64,000 nucleotides of DNA, taken from NCBI GenBank assembly GCA_030549175.1, contig JAUKUA010000003.1, positions 4,278,001-4,342,000 of the forward strand, given 5' to 3'. The position numbers and the translations under genes are program-made. Numbering within the stretch: the first letter of the stretch is position 1; every line of letters starts with the position of its first letter. This DNA is from Lasiosphaeris hirsuta. Lineage: Eukaryota > Ascomycota > Sordariomycetes > Sordariales > Lasiosphaeriaceae. This document shows positions 24,118-35,554 of the stretch, piece after piece. The notes under the pieces are model-generated. The model was not told the DNA's origin, searched no databases, and worked only from the letters and a program-made list of their open reading frames with translations.

Positions 24118-24929
24118 AATGGCTTCAAGGATGGTTTAATACCCACCGAACACGAAGGTTGGCGTTGAGCTGGCGGTTAATAAGAGGGGATCCCAAGGGA
24201 TGACATTTGAGACACGATTATTGTACGGAAGAGCGACGAAGCATGTTACGTTTGCATTGGGCGATGGGCGGCAAGGCGTAATACGGAGCTGCTTTAATAG
24301 TATTAGACGAGCCGAGGAGGGCATTCATCATTACGTATTTGTAGTTCTGAAGTCTTAAACAACATCATTGTACATACAAATCACGAGGCTCTTGGCAATC
24401 GAGTTGGTGATGACATTCCCCCCCCCCCTTCTTCACCCCTGAGCTAGGGGCTTGTCAGGGGTTGATTGCCCTGAAATCCCTGAGCTGCAGGGCTACCCCA
24501 AATCGTGGTGGGTCAGGTCGGCCAATGACCGTCCCTGTAGCTCGAGACATCCTGGCGCTCGGGCTGCTGCGACACAACTGACGGGTGCCGACGATCGCAC
24601 AGTGGCGGTGACTTGCGTGCATCTCAATGTGCATATGGCCATGTATACTTTTACACTGCGAAGCACGACGACATCTCCAAAGCCACAAATTACTTCCCAA
24701 GCTGCCAACAAGCCACCTCGCTGCCCGAAAGAGACCGTGCCGCCATCAAAGCAACCCCACGGTGATCGCGCCTAAAGACATAAGCTCTCGAGTTCTACGC
24801 GAGCTGAGCGGCGGCCGTTTGCTCGATGCGCCCAAGCTCCCGCGCCTCGATATGTCACTTTTCTCGACGTAACGCTGCCGCCGTTGCTGTTGTTTGTAGG
24901 AGAGACGTGGGAATGAGTGCGGCGCAACG
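24118..24929. other. Intergenic region, promoter of trs120
   Basis: No gene seen. A run of 11 C lies at 24418-24428. The Trs120 start follows at 24930. Confidence 0.5.
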
Positions 24930-27900
24930 ATGTCTCTAGATCCCCTGCTACCTATTGCGCCGGCGAGGGTCAAGGCATTGGTGTTGCCCATCGGCCCCAT
25001 CAAGCGGGAGCGCTTCACCACCTTTGTCGACTGCCTGAATGCCGAACATGTCGTCCATCTACGCGACATCAGCCCCGATGGGCGGCCGCATAGAAGTAAT
25101 AACTAGGTCCATGCCTCCAGACGGTTTATTATCCCTTGTGCTGATTGTGCGTGCCTTCAGACATGTTCTCGCCCCTGGCTTTCCCCGACGGCGCCATGTT
25201 CTACGAGCTCATCACCCACCAGCCCCCGCCCTCCCACCTTGCACTATCACCTTTCGATTTGTACCGCGAGCCGCTCGCCCTCATAGCGGTGGCCGACGGC
25301 TCCGAGATATCCAATGTTGTCTTCAGCAAGAGGCAATCCGGCGCCCGGACAGTTGAGGAGACAAACATACGGGGCCTATATCAAGAGCTCGAGGACCTAA
25401 GGGATCGCTACCCTAAGATACTAGCGCATCATGTCCTCATATTTGATTACGTCCCGAAGGGGAATCCCATACCAATCCCCGAGGGCATCATCACCGTTCC
25501 TCCCGCTGAGCACCACAAGCGGACGACCATGAAAACAGTCATGTGCGACATCTCGGCAGTGGTCTTAGCTGAGATGACGACCCTGGCCAAGTCATTTGAG
25601 GGCATGTCGTATATAGACTCGCCGGGCAGCTCATCCTCAGGCGCTAATGGGTCTTCAATGGCGGGGGACGAACCGCCTGGGCTAGTTAGGAGGAACTCGC
25701 AGTTCTCGCTGCCGACTGGCGTAAGGTCGAGCTCGGCAAGTGGATTAGCCGACCGGAGCCACGTGCGCATGTCAATGCCCCCGGCCCCTTCCAAGGGCGG
25801 CGCTTTTGGTTCCAGCGGCTCCACTCCTGTCCGGCCATCTACGCCGGTGAGCTCACGCAGTGGCTTGTCGAACCCACCCACGACTTTTGACGACATATCC
25901 GGGGTGTCTCATGGTTCTGGGCCTGGCAGCCCTGAGCAACAAAACCCCGCACGCCCCGACACGGCGGAAGGGGTCAGATCCCAAAGTCAGGATAGAGTGT
26001 CGGTTCAGGGGTTCGGCCCTGGCGGTCTCAACGAGAGATGGAGGAACAAGGGGAAGTGCAGGGTCCAAATCGTGCTGGGGTCTCTTTACCTTCAAGCTGG
26101 GCGATGGAGCAACGCGGTCAAGGAGCTCAGCGAAGCAGCCGCAGTGGCAAAGTCGATTAACGATCATCTTTGGCACGGAAAGGCCCTGGAGCTCATGGTC
26201 ATCAGTCTGTTGCTACTCGGCTGGGCGAGAATAGAGTTCCAAATCCCAACCGCGTTGATGCCGCCGCCTGAGAAGGGAACCGGCGTCCTAGCTGCGATTC
26301 AAGAGGCCGAAGCCAGGTTGCCCAAGCAGCCTCGCTGGCTACGCCACTTACAGGTCTACCTGCCCGACTTGCTCGAGCGCATCATTGGCCTGTACTCGCG
26401 TGTATCAGCGGAGCATCTGCCGCCGCTGCCCCTCTCCGAGGCTGTCATCCGGTTCTGCAAGGTGCTTGCCGCCCTGCACGTCGCCGACGGCGAGCTCGGC
26501 TCGGAGTCCATCGAGATGATGGTTTCCGGTAGGGCGCTCGAGAAGACGCTGACATCTTCGCCTAGATTCAATATCATCCCGCCCAGGACGCAAGTTGTTG
26601 CCTCGCTCTTCCGAGCGTTCCCTGCCTCAGCTTCAGAGCTATTGACCACGGTCGACCGGATTGTGATACTCGGTGGTATCGCGTCCGTACTAGGGAGCTT
26701 AGGCCTGCAAAGGAAAAAGGCAATAGTTGTTAAAGAGCTCGTGTCAGTCCTGGTGAGCGGTTTGGTGGAGGCGCGGACACGTGGCGCTGCAGATGTTGGC
26801 ATACACCCGGCTGCTGGACTGGTCGCTCTCAATGGGCTGAACGGGACAAGCAATGGCGCTACTGGCGCTGGTGCTCTTGAGCTCAGCGAGGGCGATATCG
26901 AGCACGGCATTGGTTCATTTTTAGGGCTACTGCTCAAGACGTATGGGATCGTTGGCGAGTATGGGGAGTCAAAGGAGCTGGACAACTCTGACACGGGTGT
27001 CCTCGAGAGGATTCAGAGGCAGTCTGCAGCGAGGTTCTTCGGCATGCGGAACGTCAAGCTCAATATCCTGCGGTCTTGCATCAACTTCTCCGAGGCGTTG
27101 CCGGATTTCGCTGGAGTCCTGAAGTACTCGAGCGACCTTTTACGAACGGCTGGGAGCGGGATCGCTCCTGGCCCGCGGCGCGAGAATGCGTACCCGGTGA
27201 TAAGCAGGGAGGAGCAGACACGCCTCGCCGCTAACATATCCAAGACGACGAACCTGTCTAAGCGATTGGGGATCGATAATATGGCGGCTGACTATTGGGA
27301 CGAGTTCCTCCTCCGGGGCATCAAGCTCGAGCCGCTGCCGCCAACGAGGACCCCTATACCTCATGCTAAGAGCATCCTACCGAATGCCGCCAAAGCCAGG
27401 ACGTCGCAGGACGTCAACCCGTTCATCTACAACCCGTTTTTGAAGCAGCCCGATACCGCGGCCATCGAGAATGTTTTGATAGCTGGGGAACCGGCGAGCT
27501 TCAGGATTACGCTTCAGAATCCTTACGAGATTGAGGTGTTTGTCGAGAGCATCCGGATAGAGAGTGAGGGCGCCGAGTTTGAATCAGGAGTGGAGGGCAC
27601 TATTATAGGCCCGTACCGGACGCAGATATTAAGGATATCGGGAACACCCAAATCCGCGGGGGCTCTCAAAGTAACGGGCGCTTGGATCAAGGTCCGCGGC
27701 TGCCGGGAAAGGAGATTCCCTCTGTTCCACGAGCCGTGGGCCCCCGAAGATGAGACCAAGATGAAGTCGATCGGTCTTGGCGCGCTTGACCTACACACCA
27801 GTGCCCCATCGCCCGCTGCCCAGCGGCTGAAGCCGGAGTTTCTCGAGCTCACCGTTATTTCTCAGCAACCTGTGGTGGTGGTCCAGTCCTCGACACTTCC

Positions 27901-29332
27901 CCAGTCTTCGGTTATGATCCTGGAGGGAGAACGCCAGGCATTTTCCATCACGCTACGCAACCTGTCAACCACGGCGCCTGTTGACTTTCTGCTGTTTTCT
28001 TTCCATGACTCTACGCAGGAACCTCTCCAGGCCGCCCTCAGTAGCCGCGATGCAACTCCGACCGAGCTCTACGAATACGAACTTATCTTGGCAAAAAAGC
28101 AGGCTCTCAGGCTGGTCAAGCGCGGCGATGGCAAGAGATATATACCGCCAGGAAAGACTGCCGTTTTTGACTTTGAGATTCTCGGGAAGCCCGGGCTCAC
28201 CAATGGGCTTATCCAGGTGGACTACGCTCATCTCGGGGTTCCGCACGACGAAGTTGGCGAGAAGTTCTACACGCGTCGGGTGTCGCAAGAGCTTACAGTT
28301 ACTGTCAATGCCAGTGTCGAGGTCTCCCGGATAGATGTGCTGCCGCTGCACGGCAGCATCCCGGAGCCACTGTGGAGGCGGACGGGCTTTCCAGCACGGG
28401 CGGAGTCAGAGGTTACGGAAGATACACATTGCTTATTGATACTGGATCTGCGAAATGCGTGGCCGAGCAATATGATTGTAGACCTTGAGTCTGATGACGG
28501 GGCCAAGGTCGAGGAGCACGTACTACCGGGTAACACGAGCAGAGTCATACTCCCGGTCAAACGGGTCTACTTGGAGGATCCTCATGCGTTTATACCGGCT
28601 CTTAATCCCTCGCGGCAACGACAATTCGTCGTCAGCTCGAAGATTTCGCCAGAGGTGGAGCGAGCTAACCGCGAGGCATTCTGGTACCGAGAAAAGATCC
28701 TGGACTCGCTCAGAGGGTCCTGGCGGGCCATATCGGGCGCGGAACGGCGCGGAACAATCGAGCTGCGAAGCATGCGTCTGACGGCGCGCATGATCGAGGC
28801 TGTCAAGGTCGAGGAGTTGGGCATCGAGATATCCGTCGTGGAACCTTCGGACGACGACGACGACGGCGACGACAGCGCATCCTCCGTCCAGAGCAAGGCC
28901 AAGAAAACCAAGAACACCGTCTACGTCGACGAATTCTTCCAGCTACGTGTGCGCATCACCAACCGCACCGACCAGCCGGTCTACCCGTCGCTACGCGTCA
29001 TGCCGTCGCTATGCCGGCGGCCACTCAACGTGGCGCTCGACTTCACGCGCAGATTTGCGTGGAACGGCACGCTGCAACAGGCGCTGCCGCTGCTGCCCGG
29101 CAAGGGGCACGTGGATGTGGTGACGGGGGTGACGGCGCTGTGCCGCGGCGAATTCGAGGTGGCGGCCAGCGTCGAGGAGACGAGGCTGTGGACGCCGAGC
29201 AGCGCGGAGGAGAAGAGGAGGACCCGGCCGCGGTCGGAGACGCAGACTATGATGGATACGGTGTTGGGCAAGAAGGAGAGGAGGATTTGGCACGCAAGGA
29301 GGGGGTGTAGAGTCCTGGTGAGGGATCGGTAG
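24930..29332 (+). CDS. trs120: TRAPPII complex subunit Trs120
   Basis: Two exons, 24930-25095 and 25161-29332 (1445 residues). The 65-base intron (GTAATA donor, GTGCTGATT, CCTTCAG) joins DISPDGRPHRN to MFSPLAFPDG, which restores the conserved N-terminus starting MSLDPLLPIAPARVKALVLP. The chain is long and mostly helical, with a disordered Ser/Pro/Gly-rich insert at roughly residues 180-350 and beta-rich C-terminal segments, as in fungal Trs120/TRAPPC9. Trs120 is specific to TRAPPII, the exchange factor for Ypt31/32-type Rabs in late Golgi traffic and in hyphal growth. An acidic Asp-rich stretch lies near residue 1285. The donor GTAATA is slightly unusual. Confidence 0.9.
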
Positions 29333-29637
29333 GGGCGGTCTGGTGACAGCGTTGGTGTGAAATAACATGAGGTGGGATTACATAGACGAGCAAGAGCATG
29401 AGGTACGTGAGTATTTAGCATTTTTAATGTATATCATGATGATACAAGTCGGGTGGTTATACGCTTGGTTTGGGCGGCGTCGTGTTTTCACCTTTGGTCC
29501 GAGGCACACGGCTGATGGCCCGAGAGCCAAACACGACGAACTTTGGCATTGACTAATCAAGCTTTCATCAGATGGACAACAATGTCTGTGTGTCGGTCAT
29601 CATGAGACGGGGGGTTCATTGTTGAGAAAGCGTCGCG

Positions 29638-29651
29638 TAGGGTTAGGGTTT
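29638..29651 (+). promoter_or_regulatory. Telobox-like TAGGGTTAGGGTTT
   Basis: Two and a third units of the fungal telomere repeat TTAGGG, about 300 bases before the PABA synthase start. Telobox-binding Myb-type factors exist in yeasts and moulds, but a role at this site is inference. Confidence 0.5.
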
Positions 29652-29893
29652 ACAAAGGAAAGCCTTCGCTGGGAAGTTAGGGGATGTGAGCTTTGCCACT
29701 CATTGTTAACGTGCCATTCATTGGTTACCGCCACTTACTGGATCTCTGTTTTTATTAGACATGGGTTCAACAACCACAAGTCTTTAAAGATAATATCTTG
29801 ATTGATAACTCAGGAACGATAATCTAAGCTGTTCAGCCCAAGTGGGACGAACGGCTTCAGCGGGAACAAGGAAAGCCGGCAAAGGGAGAAGGG

Positions 29894-29916
29894 AAAAAAA
29901 AAAAAAAAAAAAAAAA
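29894..29916 (+). repeat. Poly-A tract of 23 in the leader of PABA synthase
   Basis: Twenty-three consecutive A, 36 bases before the ATG. Poly(dA:dT) tracts commonly exclude nucleosomes in fungal promoters. If transcribed, it would be part of the 5' leader. Confidence 0.9.
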
Positions 29917-29952
29917 CTCACTCAGTCATCCGCCAACACTTTGAGACACAAA

Positions 29953-32411
29953 ATGACCACCCCCCGTCCTCGGATCCTCTTCCTGGATGCCTATGACTCC
30001 TTCTCCAACAACATCACCGCCCTGCTCACCACCCTCCTCGGCGTCGACGTCTTCGTCCTCCCCATCGACTCCCCCCTGCTCACCCCCGACGGCTCCTGCT
30101 CATCCCCTACCGCCAATGAACATGAAAATGAGGAGTCCCTCAAAACACGCCTCCGCGACGAGTTGTCCCGCTACGCCGCCGTCATCTGCGGCCCCGGCCC
30201 CGGCTCGCCCGCCCACCCCGCCGACGTCGGCCTGATGCGCCACATCTGGGCCCTCGCCGACGAGGACCTGGTCCCGGTCCTGGGTATCTGCCTGGGGTTC
30301 CAGAGCCTGGTGGTGAGCTGCGGCGGCGGCGTGCGCCGGCTGCGGGGGGGCGGACTGCACGGCATGGTGCGGGGGATCGCGCACCGCGGGGACGACGTGT
30401 TCTCCGGGGTGGGCGCGTTCCGGGCGACGCTGTACCACAGCCTAGGGGCGGATGTGGGGCAGGATGGGGTCGTGGCCGAAGGGGGAGAGGGTTGGCGATG
30501 GCGGGCCCGGGGCGAGTTGGTACCGCTCGCGTGGGGAGAGGAGGCCGGGGAGAGGATCCTCATGGCTGTGAGGCACCGGACCAAGCCGTTCTGGGGCCTG
30601 CAGTACCACCCCGAGTCGGTGTGCACCGAGGAGGAGGGGAACCGGGTCGTGAGGAACTGGTTTGGCGAGGCGGTCCGGTGGAATGAGGCCAGGGGGAGGG
30701 TACCAGTCGGGGGTGGGCCCCTGCTGGCGAGGGATGCGACCAAGCCGAGTCTGCTGTCGCGGCTGTCCTCGTCGGGGATGGGCGGGGACCGAGTCCGCGG
30801 CGGACAGTGGTGGGAGTCCCTCGAAACGGACGCCGAGGTGCGCTCCATGGCGGTTCCCCTACCGCATGCCATACAGGTTCCCGATATTGTCGAGGCCGTC
30901 GAACCCGAGGGCTCGGAGCGCATTGTTCTGGACTCTGCCAACGCTGCTTCTGCCGCTTCGGCGAGAGCCGACGTGCGAGGCCGGTATAGCATCGTTGCTA
31001 CTGGCCTGGAAAAGGCGCTGCGGATTGAGCACCACACCGGGGACGACTACGCCGTCGTTAGGCTCCCAAGCGCTCAGGGCTTGCCGGCTGGCCTGTCTCA
31101 GCGAGTGCCCCTGGCTCCCTACGGCGATATCTGGGGGTTCGTGGCTAGTTTCCACGAAGCGAGACACATTGAGGCTTCCGAGTCTGCCGCGCCCCCTTTT
31201 GTCGGCGGTTTCATGGGGTACATCACATACGAGCAAGGTCTCGGCGATATTGGTATTTCACTGGGGACTTCTCGCCATCACCACCGTCCGGATGTCTGTC
31301 TGGTCTGGGTCGCAAAGTCCCTTGTCATCGACCATCTGACGGGCATAGTTCGCATCCAGCAACTCCAGTCTCGCAGACTCGAGACGGATACGTGGCTGGA
31401 AAACACAACCGCCAAGCTCATGTCGCTACTGCACACCTTCCAACCCAAGAAGGAGACCCCCTCAAGACCCGACGCCTGTCCCGAACCATAGCCATCCAGC
31501 CACCGCTTACTAAGGACTACGAATCTAAAGTCACCCTCTGCCAAGAATACATCGCCGCCGGCGAGTCCTACGAGCTCTGCCTGACGGACCAAACGACCAT
31601 CACCCGCCCGCGCAGCGACGCCGGGCCGACCCCCTGGACCCTCTACAAAGCGCTGCGGACGCGCCAGCCGGCCCCCTTCGCCTCGTACTTGCGCCTGGGC
31701 GCCGCTACGCTGCTGAGCGCCTCGCCCGAGCGCTTCCTGCGCTACTCGGCCGGCGGGCTCTGCTCGATGCGGCCGATGAAGGGGACGGTGCGCAAGTCGG
31801 CCGGCGGCGGCGGCGGCGTCGCCACCCTGGCCCAGGCCGAGGCCATCCTACACGTGCCCAAGGAAGAGGCCGAGAACCTGATGATCGTCGACCTGGTGCG
31901 CCACGACCTGCACGGCGTCTGCGGCGCCGGCCGCGTGCGCGTGCCCGACCTGCTGCGCGTCGAGGAGTACCAGAGCGTCTTCCAGATGGTCACGGTCGTC
32001 GAGGGACGCCTTCCCGAGGCGGCCGGCCGCAGCGAGGGGACTAGGTATACCGGGCTGGATGTCCTGGCCGCCAGCCTGCCGCCGGGGAGCATGACGGGGG
32101 CACCTAAGAGGCGGAGTTGTGAGATTCTGGGGGGGATTGAAGATGGGAAGGAACGAGGATTGTACTCGGGTGTGGTAGGGTACATGTGTGCTACGGGTCG
32201 GGGCGATTGGAGCGTGACTATTCGGAGCCTGTTTCGCTGGGATGACGAGCAGATGAAGCCTGAGGAGGGGAGCGATGGGGAGGAAGCGCGCGAGGTCTGG
32301 CGCATTGGTGCTGGGGGTGCTGTTACCATTTTGAGCACGGCCGAGGGAGAGCGTGAGGAGATGTTTACTAAACTGGCCGGGCCACTGCGGATTTTTGCTG
32401 ACTCATGGTGA
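29953..32411 (+). CDS. pabaA: p-Aminobenzoate (ADC) synthase, PabA-PabB fusion, apparent frameshift
   Basis: Starts MTTPRPRILFLDAYDSFSNN. The amidotransferase half has the nucleophile Cys113 in GICLGFQS and the His219/Glu221 pair in YHPES. The synthase half has GTVRKS, ENLMIVDLVRHDL and SMTGAPKRRS, the chorismate-binding signature. Glutamine-derived ammonia is added to chorismate to give 4-amino-4-deoxychorismate, for folate. The first half reads in one frame to a stop at 31489-31491. The second half is in another frame from about 31455, through DPLKTRRLSRTIAIQPPLTK. I tested GT/AG pairs between 31348 and 31514; none gave the right phase with a plausible intron. One extra base in the C-run near 31457-31461 would join them into about 819 residues. 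Sequencing error, true frameshift or an unusual intron all remain possible. Confidence 0.85.
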
Positions 32412-33029
32412 ATATTTACTCAACATATTACGTTTGACATCGGGGGTTCATATTTAGATAGAGAGGAGGATGTCATAGCACTGGTTGTGCTTAGAGGAAA
32501 CAGGTTTAGATCAGATACTCAACGTTATCTTGGTAGTTTAGAGTGGCTGCACGGGGCAGGGGTGTTAATATTTGCTGTCTGCAATCAACGGAAATTGTTA
32601 GAATTCAATCCCGGATAACATGCCACTGCACGCTCAGAAAGGTGGCCAGCGAAACCAAGTGTTAAAGGTAGGTGAAATACTCTTCGTTTAATGCAAACTA
32701 CCGACGACACCCCACTCCGCATCACCACTACCTAGCTATGTTAGCTTTTTAGGTAAACCTGAGCACCTGGGATGCAACGGCTATGGTGTTCCGCCCCTTT
32801 CTTATCCTCGGGCCGCCTCATGTCTATGTAAAGCGCCTGGCTTCCCCTTCCCCCCTTCGCCAGGGCTTCCGAAAATGTACATTGCCATACACTGACTTGC
32901 CAAAGTCAGACTATAAAAGTCAACGAGGAAAGACGGACAGCAACAGCGACAAAAAAACAACAACAACACAATCTCAACTCAACCCTTCATACCTGCCCGC
33001 TGAACGAAAAACAAGTTCCAACAGCAAAT
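32412..33029. other. Convergent intergenic region
   Basis: The 3' flanks of PABA synthase and of vma-1 on the opposite strand. No gene seen. An AC-rich stretch with short A and CAA runs lies at 32940-32975. Confidence 0.5.
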
Positions 33030-35284
33030 CTACTCGTCCACAACGGCGGCAAACTTGTCAAGCATGGATTGTTGAATCGCCTCGTACTGAGCCCATCACT
33101 ATTAGTTAGATTCCACTCATCTGGGGACATACTCGAACATACCTTCTTGGTGATCTTGTCCTGGCCGTCGTCTGGCACCTCGAACTTGAGACTCCGCAGC
33201 TGGCTCTGCAGCTCGAGGGTAGCCTCGCGTACCTTGGCCCACGTTTGGCCCTGAGCAATTGCCTTTTGCGACTCGTCGTGGAAGCCCATCATGAGCTTCA
33301 TCATCCACTCTGTCTTCCAGATTGGACAGAACTGGTCATAGTCCGAATAGCCGTTCTGCTGCAAAAAGTCCTCCTTGATGAGCGTTGCCATGTCCAGCGT
33401 GATCTTGTCGGGGTCCGACAGCGCCGACTTGCCGACAAGCTGCACCACTTGGTCGAGCTCCTCGCTGTCCGAGAGGAGCTGACGGATTCGGTCGCGCAGT
33501 CGCGGGAACTCGGGGTACTCCTTCTCGTACCACTTGTCCAAAATCATCGTGTACTTGCTGTAGCTGACGGCCGTGTTGATCGACGGGAAATGCTTGCGCT
33601 GCGCCAGCTTCTTGTCCAGACCCCAAAAGACCTGCACGATACCCAGCGTGGCCGACGTGACGGGATCCGAGAAATCACCACCGGGGGGCGAGACGGCACC
33701 GACAATGCTGACACTGCCATTGCGAGCGGGGCTGCCGAGCGCCTGCACCTTTCCGGCGCGCTCGTAGAACGAGGCCAACTTGGCACTGAGATAGGCGGGG
33801 AAACCCTGATCAGCAGGCATTTCTCCCAGGCGACCCGACAGTTCTCTCAGGGCCTCGGCCCAGCGGGACGAAGAGTCAGCCATCATGGCAACGTTCATGC
33901 CCTGGTCTCGAAAGTACTCGGCCACAGTAATCCCAGTGTAGATGGAGGCTTCACGCGCGGCGACGGGCATATTGGACGTGTTGGCAATGAGCGTGGTGCG
34001 CTTCATGATGGGCTCGCGGCGGCCCTCGACCTCGATGGTGAGCTCGGGGAAGTCCTTCAAGACCTCGGCCATCTCGTTACCGCGCTCGCCGCATCCGACG
34101 TAGACAATGACATCGCTGTTGGAGAACTTGGAGACGGACTGACTGATGACAGTCTTGCCACATCCGAAAGCGCCCGGGATGGCCACAGTACCGCCTTGAA
34201 CACAGGGGAAGAGGGCGTCCAGCACGCGCTGACCGACGAGGAAGGGCTCGCTAGCCGAATGCTTCTCAGTGGTAGGGCGGGGCACTCGCACTGGCCAGGT
34301 CTGCATCATGCCGTACTCGGTCTTCTTGCCGTCGAACTCGACCTCGAGAATCTTCTCATCAACCGTGTAGCTGCCCTTGCTAGCAATCTTGGTGATGGTG
34401 CCGCGAGCGCGGGGAGGGAACAGGATCTTGTGAACCGTGATGAACGAGTTCTCGTAAACGGTTCCCCAAATGTCGCCGCCGGAGAGGTGGTCGCCGACCT
34501 TTGCGGTCGGGGTGAAGTCCCACTTGGTGTGGCGATCCAGAGCCGGGGCAGCGATACCGCGGGGAATGTAGATGCTGTTGGCCATCTCGGCGATCTTCTG
34601 GAGGGGCCGCTGGATACCATCGTAGATGTTGTTTAGGAGGCCGGGGCCGAGCTCAACAGACAGGGGCTTGCCTGTCCGCTGTACGGGATCGCCAACGGTG
34701 ACGCCAGCTATGAGAGAGGTAGGTCAGCAACGGCAAGTAGGTAGAGAAGGGAGGGGGGTGCCTCGGGGGATGTATCATACCCGTCTCCTCGTACACCTGA
34801 ATAGTCGCTTGATCGCCATTGATCCGAATGACTTCACCAGCAAGGTTGTCGTGGCCTACCTTTACCTATTCCCGCGTATTAGCTAGAGAGCCCCACATCC
34901 TCATGCATCATACCTGGGGTATTCCAGGGGGCGCCATACCAACTCGTACATAGAAACACCAATCATGTCCTCAGCGACAACGACGGGCCTGGAGGCGAGG
35001 TGTTAGATATCGCCCAGTGTGGAGGCGGGAGGGCAGAATGCGGTGCCTCGTGAAGACGAGCATTGGGGGGACGGGACTCACCCTGATACCGAGTAGATCT
35101 TGCCTGTCAACAGCATGTTAGTGAGTAATAAAAGGAGGCGATAGGAATGAAACTGGGCGTACCAATGTGCGCAACATCCTTCTCGTGCTCTGTTTGCTTC
35201 TGAGGCCGAGGCGTGTCAGTATCATTATATCCCGCTGGAGGGGTAGCTCCCAGGGGCGAGGGACCGAAGACATACGGGAGCCAT
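33030..35284 (-). CDS. vma-1: V-type H+-ATPase catalytic subunit A
   Basis: Seven minus-strand exons: 35284-35276, 35199-35163, 35103-35082, 34988-34940, 34865-34781, 34707-33143 and 33086-33030 (607 residues). The first exon is 9 bases (MAP) and the third 22. All junctions keep phase and give [45 protein letters not shown] and, at the end, [20 protein letters not shown]. The P-loop is [23 protein letters not shown] and [14 protein letters not shown] are further nucleotide-site motifs. Subunit A hydrolyses ATP in the V1 sector and drives proton pumping into vacuoles and Golgi. The budding-yeast intein site (between the Gly-Cys of YVGCGERGN) is uninterrupted. Length matches filamentous-fungal orthologues. 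The promoter lies beyond 35284. Confidence 0.97.
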
Positions 35285-35423
35285 CTTGGGCGAGGCAATT
35301 GGCGCGGACGCGGGATTCGCAGGAGCTGCAGGCAGCCGGAGTTCCAGAATAAGCGTCAAAGGGGTTGCGGGCGGGGATGGAGCCGGCGATGGCGGCGCGG
35401 GAGGGCAGAGGTGCAGTGGTGGT

Positions 35424-35462
35424 GCAGCTGGAGCTGGAGCTGGAGCTGGGGCGGGAGCTGGC
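35424..35462. repeat. (GGAGCT)n short tandem repeat
   Basis: Four or more GGAGCT units ending in an imperfect copy, about 140 bases before the vma-1 start. A related (GGCGCT)n block lies at 35689-35713, and a GTGCAA repeat at 35496-35515. Confidence 0.8.
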
Positions 35463-35543
35463 GATAGTGGGAGCGGAAGGTTTGCAGCTTGCTCGAGTGC
35501 AAGTGCAAGTGCGAGCTCTCTTTGGGAGTCTTGTTGCCTCTTG

Positions 35544-35554
35544 ACCCTAACCCT
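35544..35554 (-). promoter_or_regulatory. Telobox-like ACCCTAACCCT upstream of vma-1
   Basis: Read on the vma-1 strand this is AGGGTTAGGGT, about 260 bases before the start codon. Function inferred only from likeness to teloboxes. Confidence 0.45.

Larger units (their letters stand above)
29333..29952. promoter_or_regulatory. Promoter and leader of PABA synthase
   Basis: 620 bases between two genes on the same strand. It contains a telomere-like box at 29638-29651 and a run of 23 A at 29894-29916, ending 36 bases before the start codon. No gene seen. Confidence 0.5.

Noticed and set aside
29842..29952. Upstream in-frame extension of PABA synthase by 37 codons
   Set aside because: It translates the poly-A tract into a Lys run and lacks family similarity; MTTPRPRILFLDAYDSF is the natural start.
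33245..34636. 463-codon plus-strand open frame opposite vma-1
   Set aside because: It is a mirror of the highly biased codons of vma-1 and has no family motif.
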